The notes under the pieces were generated by a model. It made no database searches. It saw only the letters and a program-made list of their open reading frames with translations, and was not told the DNA's origin. From positions 62,001 to 126,000 of the forward strand of contig NZ_LODI01000046.1 of assembly GCF_001468485.1 (NCBI RefSeq): a stretch of 64,000 nt of DNA. The letters run 5' to 3'. This stretch comes from Pseudoalteromonas sp. H71. GTDB taxonomy: Bacteria > Pseudomonadota > Gammaproteobacteria > Enterobacterales > Alteromonadaceae. Below, one piece after another: positions 17,522 to 26,597 of this stretch. Position numbers and translations under genes: made by a program. The first letter of the stretch is position 1, and the number at the start of each line of letters is the position of its first letter.

Positions 17522-20500
17522 TTTCTAATCTCCCTTTAGCGTCTTTGAACATTAGAGGATTGGATAACTCTACATACTTCACTAAACCAAACGTAAATCG
17601 CATGTCAGGCGCTATATACTCATCAAAATACTCTCTACCATGCTTTGCCAGCAGCACCTCACCACGTGCTATGTAATAAGCCTGATGTCGCAGAGTTCGT
17701 ACAAATTCATCAACACCTAGTTCTACGCGATTGAACTCACATCCTTCTCCTGAATGGCATTTTCGACCTTTACAAATGCTATCTTGCTTAGATTTATCAA
17801 CAGCAGCGAAGATGTCTGTGCATGATGAGCCGTCTGCTAAAATGAACCAATCTGGCAATTCTTCTTTATGGTCTGCTGGTGCTACGATTAAATCTTCGTC
17901 AATGTTGTTGCGATCTAAGCCGTATTTCTCTATTGATGTTTCTTTATGTCTAAACTGGACGGTTGTCTCAAATTTTCGCTGAAAGTCAGCATTGTTGGCT
18001 TCATATTCAATCACGGCGATAGGGTGCGTTAGATAAGCAGAAGTGACTCTACTGCTTGCATGATTCCGTTCTCGTTGTGAATTAACCAAGCTACCGTCGA
18101 TACCTTTTCTAAGGTTCATTTGATGTTTGGCTAATAACTCCATCCGGAAATATGGAAGGGTGTAGTGATCACGCAGCCTGTCTATAATAGCTGCCGATAG
18201 GAAATTTAGTTTTGTCGAACCCGGAGTATCCCAAATACTATCTGGTTGAAAGTCCATTCGTATCATGTTGTCATGATGTTGGATAAGAAAGCTGATCACC
18301 TCACGAATTTCTCTTTCATGAGGCTCAATCGTAACGGGCGTAGTCTCTTTACCTACTTTTTCTTTGAAGCCAGCAAGTACAAAAGATCCTTCTGGCATTT
18401 GCTCTGGCAAATTTGCACGAGTCAATGTAGCTATTACATCTTTATTCCAAGTGGTTCTGATAACTAATCTTATAAAGCACACAAGAAGAACATTTTTAGG
18501 CAAAAATATGCCTGACCAAAAGAAATCTCTCATACCTGTACTTGAGTTAGGAAACCAGTGTTTCACATAAGTCGGGATTAACTCAGATTTTTGAGAGCAG
18601 TAAATTGAGCCTGATATGCCAATGGATAGTTGATGTCGAAGGTAAGCCCCTATCACAACTTCATTTGTAAATTCCTTTCTGATGGAACTTGCTTGTGACT
18701 TTAAAATCAACCGACCTTCGTCAACCTGATTATCTTTAACTAGAACAGTAACTTCTTCTGGGGTATCTTTGATGTGAACCCCATTTTCGTCTTTTTCCGT
18801 ATAAGTGTTAAAAGTAGATACAAGCTGTTTATAACATTCAACTTCTTTCTTACACGCATTTAGTATCTGGTTAATTGGCTTTTCAAAGTACGCTTGTACA
18901 CTTTTTCTTAGTTCTGACAGCGATTGTTGTTGGTTTAAAATAGGGCTGGGTAAGACATCGCCATTCTCATCTACAGGCTCAATTAGTTTTTGAGCATTCA
19001 TTTCATCAGAAGCGCTAAACCGAGATTTGAAACCACAGTTTTTTATATCAATCTGGCCGTTGATTTTACCCGCGTGATTACTTAAAAATGTTCGTAGACT
19101 TTGGCTTCTAGGTGCTTTTAATTGTATATCTTGCTCATCGATGATGTCTTCAAGTTGAGCAAAGCCCAACCTGAAATCCCGCTGCTCTAGGTCAGATAAA
19201 GGGCTGATAAGGATATGCCTTACTTGCGCTGACTCTAATGATGTATCTACGACATAGCCTAAAGTTCGCTCTATGTCAGATAAAGATATGGCAGGCATCG
19301 GCGTGGTTTTTGTGTACGTTTGTAGGTTGTTCAACGCCGTGACTAGCACGCTATTTAATTTTAATAAGGGGGTTAATTTGGTCAGGTTAAACTCGACGGT
19401 AACATCACTCTTTTTACCGTTAACTTTGGAATACCCTTGAAAAGCCATAGTTTTAACTTTTTCTTTTACATTGATAGTCGAATCAATCTCAAAATCGTTT
19501 AATAATTTTCCACTTTGAGTTGGGATATCACATAAGTTCAGAAAGTCACGAATAAGGCGTAGCTTTTCTTGTTTCTTGTCTGGGAAGTGTTTGGTGATTA
19601 ATAGCTCTAGATCTATTAAACCCTTGGAAACATTATAAGTAATCAAGTCTTCGGGTTTTTTAGCTAATAATAGTCTCGCGTCACTATATCCCCCTTGCTG
19701 AAGCAGCATCAAGATTTCTATTAGGTCAGTTACGCTGTCCGTATCGGCAACGCTGGTTTCTGATATTTTTTCGAACTGATTAAAACAATTCTCGCCCACA
19801 CTCTCTAACGGCAGAACCAATGGTAGTTGAAACGAATCTACAATATGCTCAACGTTCTTACATTGTATTATGAATCGTGGTTTAAATTTTAACTGACCTG
19901 AGCTGTTGAAATTGGTTTTGAAGAGGTCTTTCGCTTTATTTAGCTCAGGAGCGGTTAGTCCATGATCAAATAGTTTCTGTCTAAACAGTGTACTTAGCTG
20001 ATTCAACTTTCTATTTGGCAATGCCTTATGTAAGCATTTCTCAAAATCGATTAGTGCATCGTTAATTTTATTTGGGGTTAATAAGTTTAAGGGACTGTTA
20101 AGTAATATTTTTATTTCAGAATATTCAGGCCACTGATCAATTTCACGTATTAATTTTTTTAAGCCCGCAATGACTGAGTATTCAAAGGGGGCTTCTTTTG
20201 ATGCGTTTTCTAAATTGACCAGAAGATTGTGTAAAACCGAATCGTTAACAAATAGATTTGGGAAGGTATCGGGATCAATAACGGCAAATTTTGTTTGATT
20301 TCTTACATAGACGGTAAAAAGGTCGATGTTAGGGTTTTTCTTAAAGTCTACAGTTGTTGATAATAGTGTTTCATAAGCTAATTCTGATGCATTGAAGCCA
20401 CTTTCTATGGGAGCACTGAATGAATTGAAAAAGTTTCTGACTGCGGTGCTGTAACTTTTGGCTCTGCTCAAAGGAAAGCTGTTTATTAATGCTAGCTCAA

Positions 20501-20783
20501 CTGACTTGTAACCTTGGATTAGATCTGTGATGGTTATAGTTTCTGGTTTACGCACTAATAAATGGATTAATGCTTGGTGCTCTTCTTCGTCAGCTTTTAT
20601 CAGTTGCAGTAACTTTGATATCGCTAATCGTAAATTGTAATGCGCAAGAGAAGAGCTTTTTTCGTTTTCATCATCCCATTTTGAGCAGATTAAACAATGT
20701 TGTAAAAAGCTACCTTTTGGGGCTAAGCTTTGGAAAATTGCATTGTCGATGTTGAGGATGCTTTTATTGTTATAGTTTTTCAT
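17511..20783 (-). CDS. Very large tyrosine recombinase-like protein (1090 aa)
   Basis: First gene of the operon, reading inward from the island end. The N-terminal roughly 650 residues show no known domain. The C-terminal third has a tyrosine recombinase pattern: Arg in FIRLVIRTTWNKDVIATLT, Lys in AGFKEKVGKETTPV, Arg in HQMNLRKGIDGSL (no His three residues before it), and His plus Tyr in NHASSRVTSAYLTHP. A Cys-rich segment (CKGRKCHSGEGCEF) near the C-terminus and CLIC near the N-terminus suggest zinc binding. It may be the recombinase member (GmtY-like) of a Gamma-Mobile-Trio-like set. The ribosome site is weak. Confidence 0.75.
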   Translation of the reverse strand: MKNYNNKSILNIDNAIFQSLAPKGSFLQHCLICSKWDDENEKSSSLAHYNLRLAISKLLQLIKADEEEHQALIHLLVRKPETITITDLIQGYKSVELALINSFPLSRAKSYSTAVRNFFNSFSAPIESGFNASELAYETLLSTTVDFKKNPNIDLFTVYVRNQTKFAVIDPDTFPNLFVNDSVLHNLLVNLENASKEAPFEYSVIAGLKKLIREIDQWPEYSEIKILLNSPLNLLTPNKINDALIDFEKCLHKALPNRKLNQLSTLFRQKLFDHGLTAPELNKAKDLFKTNFNSSGQLKFKPRFIIQCKNVEHIVDSFQLPLVLPLESVGENCFNQFEKISETSVADTDSVTDLIEILMLLQQGGYSDARLLLAKKPEDLITYNVSKGLIDLELLITKHFPDKKQEKLRLIRDFLNLCDIPTQSGKLLNDFEIDSTINVKEKVKTMAFQGYSKVNGKKSDVTVEFNLTKLTPLLKLNSVLVTALNNLQTYTKTTPMPAISLSDIERTLGYVVDTSLESAQVRHILISPLSDLEQRDFRLGFAQLEDIIDEQDIQLKAPRSQSLRTFLSNHAGKINGQIDIKNCGFKSRFSASDEMNAQKLIEPVDENGDVLPSPILNQQQSLSELRKSVQAYFEKPINQILNACKKEVECYKQLVSTFNTYTEKDENGVHIKDTPEEVTVLVKDNQVDEGRLILKSQASSIRKEFTNEVVIGAYLRHQLSIGISGSIYCSQKSELIPTYVKHWFPNSSTGMRDFFWSGIFLPKNVLLVCFIRLVIRTTWNKDVIATLTRANLPEQMPEGSFVLAGFKEKVGKETTPVTIEPHEREIREVISFLIQHHDNMIRMDFQPDSIWDTPGSTKLNFLSAAIIDRLRDHYTLPYFRMELLAKHQMNLRKGIDGSLVNSQRERNHASSRVTSAYLTHPIAVIEYEANNADFQRKFETTVQFRHKETSIEKYGLDRNNIDEDLIVAPADHKEELPDWFILADGSSCTDIFAAVDKSKQDSICKGRKCHSGEGCEFNRVELGVDEFVRTLRHQAYYIARGEVLLAKHGREYFDEYIAPDMRFTFGLVKYVELSNPLMFKDAKGRLENEQ

Positions 20784-20887
20784 GGGCTGACTTAGGTATA
20801 CCTTAAAAAATTCATCGACTTTCAGAATGGTTAATGTAAATCATAGCATTTAATCGGTCGGTCGGTGTGTCTATTTATAATTTATAA
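20784..20887. other. Island end region: palindrome, tandem CGGT repeats, possible operon promoter
   Basis: This 104-bp strip between the 1090-aa gene and the phoH junction holds a perfect palindrome AGGTATACCT (20794-20803), a tandem CGGT triplet (20855-20866), and TATAATACCTA at the very end, whose reverse complement TAGGTAT repeats the palindrome half. On the minus strand TGCTATGAT (20840-20848) is a plausible extended -10 for the operon; no good -35 is seen. Such repeats next to the crossover are where recombinase arm or core binding would be expected. Confidence 0.4.
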
Positions 20888-20902
20888 TACCTAAAAACAT
20901 TA
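20888..20902. other. Integration junction (right attachment site) in the phoH P-loop codons
   Basis: The phoH frame can be read from a stop at 20885-20887 as YLKTLLALACALE. PhoH proteins read GTGKTLLALAxxLE here, so the host sequence begins within or just before the Lys-Thr codons (aaa aca, 20894-20899). The crossover must lie at about 20888-20899. The matching left junction is outside the window. Confidence 0.7.
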
Positions 20903-21433
20903 CTAGCGCTTGCTTGTGCGCTTGAATTGGTTATTGAAAAAGGTATTTACGATAAAGTTATTGTAACTCGAAACACGCCTGAAATTGCAGAATCTATTGG
21001 TTTTTTACCTGGCACGGAAGAGGAAAAAATGGCGCCGTGGCTTGCCGCTATTACCGACACGCTTGAGGTACTGCATAAAGGCGACGAGAACCCAATATCT
21101 AGCCGAAATTACATTATGGAAAAGGCTAATGTACAGTTTAAGTCGGTTAATTTTATGCGTGGCCGCAGTATTCAAAATGCGGTTGTTATTTTAGATGAAA
21201 GCCAAAATTTAACAGCGTCTCAACTTAAAACAATTATTACTCGGTGCGGTGAAGGAACTAAGCTCATTTGTACTGGTAATTTGGCACAAATAGACAGTAA
21301 TTACTTAACCCCAGTCACATCAGGTTTAACCTATATTGTGGAGCGTTTTAAAAACTTTGAAGGCAGCGCAACTATAAACCTCAATGGTGTTGTACGAAGT
21401 CGATTAGCTTCATTTGCGGAAGAGAATTTATAA
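20888..21433 (+). pseudogene. phoH: PhoH-family ATPase gene, 3' part, truncated by the island
   Basis: The fragment covers the P-loop Lys-Thr to the C-terminus of a PhoH-family (PIN-PhoH, YlaK-like) ATPase: KTLLALACALE, YDKVIVTRNTPEIAESIGFL, PGTEEEKMAPWLAAITD, the Walker B VVILDESQNLTASQLKTII, and GNLAQIDSNYLTP. The upstream half (PIN domain and the first part of the P-loop) is missing because of the inserted element. No ATG or ribosome site remains; a TTG at 20927 is the first possible start. Not expected to be functional. Confidence 0.85.
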
Positions 21434-21445
21434 CTTGCGCTTAAC

Positions 21446-21487
21446 TATTTGGCTCGATAGTCTAATGATTGATTTTCGGGCCAAATA
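21446..21487 (+). other. Long hairpin between phoH fragment and kinase gene
   Basis: TATTTGGCTCGA (21446-21457) pairs with TCGGGCCAAATA (21476-21487), 11 of 12 positions, loop 18 nt. It starts 12 bp after the phoH stop and ends 10 bp before the GTG start of the kinase. No U-run, so it may be a 3' structure or may influence kinase translation. Confidence 0.4.
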
Positions 21488-21497
21488 GCAGATTCAC

Positions 21498-24400
21498 GTG
21501 AATTTTTTACCTCTCAAACATTACTACCGCTCTTTAATTATTGCCCTGTTGGTGCCTTTAATCGTTGCATTTTTACTGTGTTTACATATTTATAATATTA
21601 AGCTTGAGCGCACCGTTGAAAAACGTGAAGCCGATTTTTTAAATGTATCGGCTCAGATAAACCATGGTATGCAGTCAATTAACGATTTAATGGCTAGCAT
21701 GCTGGATTTATACGCGCAGCCCACTTTTAGCAAACCAAGCAGCAAGCTACTTGAAGGCATTAATCAATACGATGGGTATTATTATCGGCACTTTACCGTC
21801 CAAGGAACAGAAATTGTAGGAAAAGGAGACTTTGACCTTTCACCAGACTCGCTTTTAAAGTGGCAACAGCTTGTGAAACTAGGGTCATCATTTAATACTA
21901 CGTTAGCACTTATGCAATCACTTACTGCGGTTGCCTATGTTGATGAAAGTGGTGCTGCATTTGTATCAAGACGAAATAAAAGCAAAAGCCTGTTACTAAC
22001 AGAGATTCTTGAAGGGCGTTTTAAGCCCGATTTTAAAAACAATCTACTCTCTTCTAGCCCTATAGTTAACATAGATGGTAAGGCTTATTATTCAATTGGA
22101 CGCCAGCGAGAATTAGGCTCAAATGACTACATTATTGTTATTTATGATGTGGTAGTTATGTCTGCGTGGTTAAAAAAAATAACACCAAGCCAAGGTGAAT
22201 ATATATTTATTAATCGTTTTGATGAGGTTATTGCCAGTACACAAAGCCCTGTAGCTCAGGGATTAACATTAAACGAACATTGGCCTGAAGTGTCAACCAC
22301 AGGTGAAAAGTTAACAGTATTAACCAGCAGTACCAATTTCTTTATGCAGCCCAAAGCTAACTTGCCTATTCATGCTGCATTTTATGAGCCTAAATCAAAC
22401 TTAGTAAATACAATTAGGTATGAAGTTTTACTTGAATTTGTATTTTTAACACTGTTTTTAAGTTTAATGTTTAGTGTGTTTTTTTGGTTAAGCCAGCGTA
22501 TATTTTTGAAACCTATGACGCATTTAATGCACTACCTAGAGCAAAGCGATACCGACGCTACAGTGCAATCTAATTATCAAATCCCCATTAATTGGCAACC
22601 CTGGTTTACTAAAATTAAGCACGTATTTGCTAAAAATCAACAGCTGGTGGAGTCGTTGCAGGAAGTAAACCGAGAGTTAGACGAAAAGCTTAAACTTCAA
22701 TCAGAAAAACTAACGCGAAGTTATCAAGCTAAAGAGCGGCACTTAGCATTACTTAATACAATGTTAAATAGTGTTCCTGATTTTATATATTTTAAAAATA
22801 TTGATGGATCATTTTTAGGATGTAACAAGGCGTTTGAAGCCTATATTGGGCGCGGTCAAAGTGCGTTAGTGGGAAGGCGTATACAAGATATAACCACAGA
22901 GCATGAACAAATAAGTGTTTTAGAAAAGCAAGTGTTACAAAATAGAAGTAATGTTCAGCAGCGTGTTGATAATGAGGATAAGTCCTATCAATTAACGATT
23001 GCGCCTTTTTATAATGAACATCAGCACTTACTTGGCACAATGGGAATTGGTAGAGACATAACTGAGCAGCAGCAAACGTTACACGCGCTTAAAGCTTCTG
23101 AGTCTAAATTTAGAAGCGCTATTGAGTTTGCAGCTAATAGTGTTGTGCTGTTATCACTAGATCAAACAATTTTGCAAGTTAACAAAGCAGCACGAAAACT
23201 GTTTATTGAACACAATGTATTGGTAGGAGAACAGCTTAAGTCGCTGTTTGACGACAGTCAGTGGCTGGAAATTAAAACAACGTTAGCGCAATTGCTTGAT
23301 GATAAGAAAGAGGTCTACCATTTAACACTAGCACGAGGAAAGCTGACGAGTTGGTTACAACTTAGCGTATCGCTTGTGTGGGATGAAAAGCGTGAACCTT
23401 CATATTACGTTATCCACTTACAAGACGTGAGTGCACTAACTAAAGCGAAGCATAATGCTGAGCGTGCAACCCTTGCCAAAAGTCGCTTTATAGCGAATTT
23501 AAGTCATGAGATTCGTACCCCATTGAATGCTGTTTTAGGTTTGCTCGATATGCTAATAGAGCAGGGGCTGACAAACAGACAATTACAGCAAACAGATCAA
23601 GCCAAGCAAGCAGCAGAAAGCTTATTGCTTATGCTTAACCGTATGCTTGATTTTGCCAGAGTAGAAAGTGCGCAAGCTGAGTTAAAACTCAGCCCATTTA
23701 GTGTGGTTGAATTAGTTGATATATGCGATAGCTTAACCGGACCTTTGTGTGAGCAAAAAGGTGTAGAGTTTATTATTGACGTTGACCCTTTAATTTCCCC
23801 TAATTTAGTGTGTGACAGCATCAGGTTGCAACAAGTATTGGGTAATTTATTAACGAATGCTGTTAAATTTACTCATAAAGGCTCAATAACTTTAAAAATG
23901 GAGCTAATCGATGGCAACAACCAAGAGCAAGAAATTTGCTTTAGCGTAATAGATACAGGTAGCGGAATAGGTAAAGACGATCAACTGCGTTTATTTGATG
24001 CATTTACACAAGGCGATGAATCATCAACCAGAATTCACCAAGGGGTAGGGCTTGGGCTCGCTATTGTTAAGCATGCGGTTTCTCTTATGGGGGGAGAAAT
24101 AGCCCTAAACAGTGAAAAAGGCCTTGGTTGTGAGTTTTACTTCAGTATTAGTTTACAGGTAGATGATACAAAAAATCAGCTATTGCCTGTTGATGCTTTG
24201 GCTATTATATCCCAGCGAAGCCGAGCTTTAAAACGCGCGGTAGACGCCTATTCAGAATTAACCAGTATTGACTTGGATGAAGCGTTGAATTACCCAATTA
24301 AACTCTCGGGGTGTACACAGCTCATTGTTGATGAGGCGGATTTACCTGAGCTATTAAATGTCAAAGCAATACATGACTCACTTACTTCACAAGCAGTATC

Positions 24401-25286
24401 GGTGATTATTATTAATCATCAGCTGACCTTTAGTTCATCTATGAGTGAAGGCTTATTAGCGCAGCATGTTAAAGCATCTGGACTAGGGCAGCGATTATTT
24501 GATTTGAGCAGTAGTGCTGCATTAAAGCACATAGCCAGTGATGTAAATATAGATGCGGCTAAACCAAACAAAGAAGTATCGGGTTTATTGGTCTTGGCAA
24601 TTGACGATAATCAACTAAACCTAGAAATTATAAGTAGTGTTCTAAAAAAGGCTAATGTAAATGTTGTAACTTCAACTAATGCCTCTGACGGTATGGAGCT
24701 ACTGCAGATTTTGAAACCTGATCTTATATTAATGGATGTACAAATGCCGCATATAGATGGTTGCCAAGCTACGGCATTGATTCGTCAACAGTTTGACGAT
24801 AAGCAGTTACCTATATTTGCACTAACAGCACATTGTGAACCTGCTGATGTAGCGCGTTCGCTAAAATGCGGTATGAATAAACATTTAACTAAGCCTGTTG
24901 TAGCAAAGGTACTGCTTGATGCGATTGCTGATACACAACTTCCAGCTAAAACAATGTTTTTTGATAGAGCGTTTGCCTTAGCTCAGTTTAGTGCTGATGA
25001 GGCCTTACTGAACAATATGGTGGATAAATTTGCCAACCTTTGCGAAGCTCAATTACAACAAATTGACGAATGTACCGCTAAAGGTGACTTGGTACGTTTA
25101 GTGCATAGTATCAAAGGAGTATCAGGTAATTTGGGCTTTAAACGGTTATCGTCTTGTGCACTGCAATGCGAGCAAAACCTCAAAGCAACGAATGATCCTG
25201 AAGATGAAATATTAAAAGAGCTTATTATGCAGTTGAAACAAGTTATTGTATTTATTAGAGGTCTGGAGGCAGTTGATGTCAAATAA
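21498..25286 (+). CDS. Tripartite hybrid sensor histidine kinase (PAS-PAS-HisKA-HATPase-REC-HPt)
   Basis: A 1262-residue membrane kinase. TM helices at about 12-34 and 309-331 bracket a periplasmic sensor of about 270 residues. Then come a coiled coil, two PAS domains (about 417-530 and 535-650), HisKA with the H-box NLSHEIRTPLN (His about 670), HATPase with GSGIGKDDQLRLF and GVGLGLAIVKHAV, a receiver (about 1031-1145, LILMDVQMP; switch Lys in LTKP), and a C-terminal HPt with HSIKGVSGNLG (His about 1201). BarA/ArcB-like phosphorelay. Start is GTG with a poor ribosome site. It overlaps the downstream diguanylate cyclase by 11 nt, the likely output partner. Confidence 0.9.
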   Translation: MNFLPLKHYYRSLIIALLVPLIVAFLLCLHIYNIKLERTVEKREADFLNVSAQINHGMQSINDLMASMLDLYAQPTFSKPSSKLLEGINQYDGYYYRHFTVQGTEIVGKGDFDLSPDSLLKWQQLVKLGSSFNTTLALMQSLTAVAYVDESGAAFVSRRNKSKSLLLTEILEGRFKPDFKNNLLSSSPIVNIDGKAYYSIGRQRELGSNDYIIVIYDVVVMSAWLKKITPSQGEYIFINRFDEVIASTQSPVAQGLTLNEHWPEVSTTGEKLTVLTSSTNFFMQPKANLPIHAAFYEPKSNLVNTIRYEVLLEFVFLTLFLSLMFSVFFWLSQRIFLKPMTHLMHYLEQSDTDATVQSNYQIPINWQPWFTKIKHVFAKNQQLVESLQEVNRELDEKLKLQSEKLTRSYQAKERHLALLNTMLNSVPDFIYFKNIDGSFLGCNKAFEAYIGRGQSALVGRRIQDITTEHEQISVLEKQVLQNRSNVQQRVDNEDKSYQLTIAPFYNEHQHLLGTMGIGRDITEQQQTLHALKASESKFRSAIEFAANSVVLLSLDQTILQVNKAARKLFIEHNVLVGEQLKSLFDDSQWLEIKTTLAQLLDDKKEVYHLTLARGKLTSWLQLSVSLVWDEKREPSYYVIHLQDVSALTKAKHNAERATLAKSRFIANLSHEIRTPLNAVLGLLDMLIEQGLTNRQLQQTDQAKQAAESLLLMLNRMLDFARVESAQAELKLSPFSVVELVDICDSLTGPLCEQKGVEFIIDVDPLISPNLVCDSIRLQQVLGNLLTNAVKFTHKGSITLKMELIDGNNQEQEICFSVIDTGSGIGKDDQLRLFDAFTQGDESSTRIHQGVGLGLAIVKHAVSLMGGEIALNSEKGLGCEFYFSISLQVDDTKNQLLPVDALAIISQRSRALKRAVDAYSELTSIDLDEALNYPIKLSGCTQLIVDEADLPELLNVKAIHDSLTSQAVSVIIINHQLTFSSSMSEGLLAQHVKASGLGQRLFDLSSSAALKHIASDVNIDAAKPNKEVSGLLVLAIDDNQLNLEIISSVLKKANVNVVTSTNASDGMELLQILKPDLILMDVQMPHIDGCQATALIRQQFDDKQLPIFALTAHCEPADVARSLKCGMNKHLTKPVVAKVLLDAIADTQLPAKTMFFDRAFALAQFSADEALLNNMVDKFANLCEAQLQQIDECTAKGDLVRLVHSIKGVSGNLGFKRLSSCALQCEQNLKATNDPEDEILKELIMQLKQVIVFIRGLEAVDVK

Positions 25287-26175
25287 AGCCAAAGTGCTTG
25301 TAGTTGACGACGATCCTCTTAACAGGCTAGTGCTTGAGAAAACGTTAGGTGAAGAGCATGAGGTGTTGTTAGCTAAAAGTGCAGAGGAGGCGCTTGCTTT
25401 TGTAAGAACGACACATGTAGATTTGATTTTACTTGATATTGTAATGCCCGTTATGAACGGCTTTGAACTTATTGTTAAGTTAAAAGAAAACCCTATTACC
25501 CAGGCTATTCCAGTTATTTTTATTTCTGCTAACCAAGAGCATGCTGATGAATCAAAAGGGTTAGAGCTCGGCGCGATGGACTATATTACTAAGCCATTCA
25601 GTGCTTCTATAGTAAGAGTACGAGTACGAAATCAATTATTGATAAAACAAAAAAATGATTTACTTGAAATGTTAGCGTCCATTGATGGATTAACTGAAAT
25701 ACCCAATCGACGCTACCTTGATGAAAATTTGTCTCGAGAATGGCGAAGAAGCAAACGAGGTGGCTCGGGGCTATCTGTACTTTTAATAGATATAGATTAT
25801 TTTAAGCGATACAACGATACATACGGCCACAGAGCCGGTGATGAATGTTTAAAAAAGGTTGCTCAATCTCTTTTATCACAATGTAAACGTGGTAGTGACT
25901 TTATTGCCCGCTACGGTGGAGAAGAGTTTGCTGCTATTTTACCTGATGTATCGAAAAAGGACGCAATTGCGTTTGCAAATAAACTCAAAAACGCAGTAAA
26001 CGAACTAAATATAGAGCACAAAACATCTTTAAATGCACAGTGCATAACTATCAGTATTGGTGTTGCAACCATGGAAGGTGGCCGCTCAACCTCAGAGCAT
26101 TCATTATTAGAAGAGGCTGATTTAGGGTTGTATGAAGCAAAAGAGGCAGGCCGTAATAGAGTGGTCGCTCACTAA
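25276..26175 (+). CDS. Response regulator diguanylate cyclase (REC-GGDEF)
   Basis: A 299-residue protein starting at the ATG at 25276 (gtctggagg upstream), overlapping the kinase gene. The receiver has the acidic pocket VVDDDPLN, phosphoacceptor in ILLDIVMP and Lys in TKPF. The GGDEF domain has an active GGEEF signature (RYGGEEFAAILP) with an RxxD inhibitory site five residues before it (RGSD), so it should make cyclic-di-GMP and be product-inhibited. Architecture as in WspR. It probably takes phosphate from the upstream kinase's HPt domain. Confidence 0.93.
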   Translation: MSNKAKVLVVDDDPLNRLVLEKTLGEEHEVLLAKSAEEALAFVRTTHVDLILLDIVMPVMNGFELIVKLKENPITQAIPVIFISANQEHADESKGLELGAMDYITKPFSASIVRVRVRNQLLIKQKNDLLEMLASIDGLTEIPNRRYLDENLSREWRRSKRGGSGLSVLLIDIDYFKRYNDTYGHRAGDECLKKVAQSLLSQCKRGSDFIARYGGEEFAAILPDVSKKDAIAFANKLKNAVNELNIEHKTSLNAQCITISIGVATMEGGRSTSEHSLLEEADLGLYEAKEAGRNRVVAH

Positions 26176-26180
26176 TATTA

Positions 26181-26211
26181 AAAAAGCGCCAGTAACGTAC
26201 TAGCGCTTTTT
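26181..26211. terminator. Bidirectional intrinsic terminator
   Basis: AAAAAGCGC, 13-nt loop, GCGCTTTTT between two convergent genes; A/T runs on both sides fit termination from both strands. Confidence 0.85.
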
Positions 26212-26216
26212 GTGTT

Positions 26217-26597
26217 TTAGTGGCTAACCATATTTAATGCGCTATCACCAATACCGATTAGTTTATCGTTTTTAAATATCAGTGGCGTACACTCATCTTT
26301 AGTCATTTTCCCATCTGAATGAATACTATGAGTCGCATAGAATAAGACTTGATAAACATCATCCCCTTTTTTTAATAACTCGGTAAAGTTAGGGGTTTTA
26401 AGCGTTGTTAATACCGACTGATAACTACTATCCATTTTTAGCTCTGAGATAGCTTCGCGATTATTTTTATGTTTTGTTTGCCAGCTCGTTGAGTCATTAC
26501 CTGCCCAGTGCGTTTCTGCTTCGCCATCAGAAACGGCAATAACACAACCCGTTAAAAATGGAGTAATAAGTGCAGCTGCTAGTAGAGATTTATTCAT
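26217..26597 (-). CDS. DUF3192 family lipoprotein
   Basis: A 126-residue lipoprotein: signal and lipobox LTGC (Cys18), then a DUF3192-type domain with the typical phrases REAISELKMDSSYQSVLTTL, TPNFTEL, and TKDECTPLIFKNDKLIG. The family is widespread in Alteromonadales and Vibrionales, with no known function. A terminator is shared with the diguanylate cyclase gene. The 227-bp AT-rich gap before it shows no clear element. Confidence 0.85.
   Translation of the reverse strand: MNKSLLAAALITPFLTGCVIAVSDGEAETHWAGNDSTSWQTKHKNNREAISELKMDSSYQSVLTTLKTPNFTELLKKGDDVYQVLFYATHSIHSDGKMTKDECTPLIFKNDKLIGIGDSALNMVSH

Noticed and set aside
10441-20783. Anti-phage defence system interpretation of the helicase-containing operon
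   Set aside because: Three of six genes are tyrosine recombinases and the operon sits at the integration junction, so a mobility function explains it better; no nuclease or known defence effector is present.
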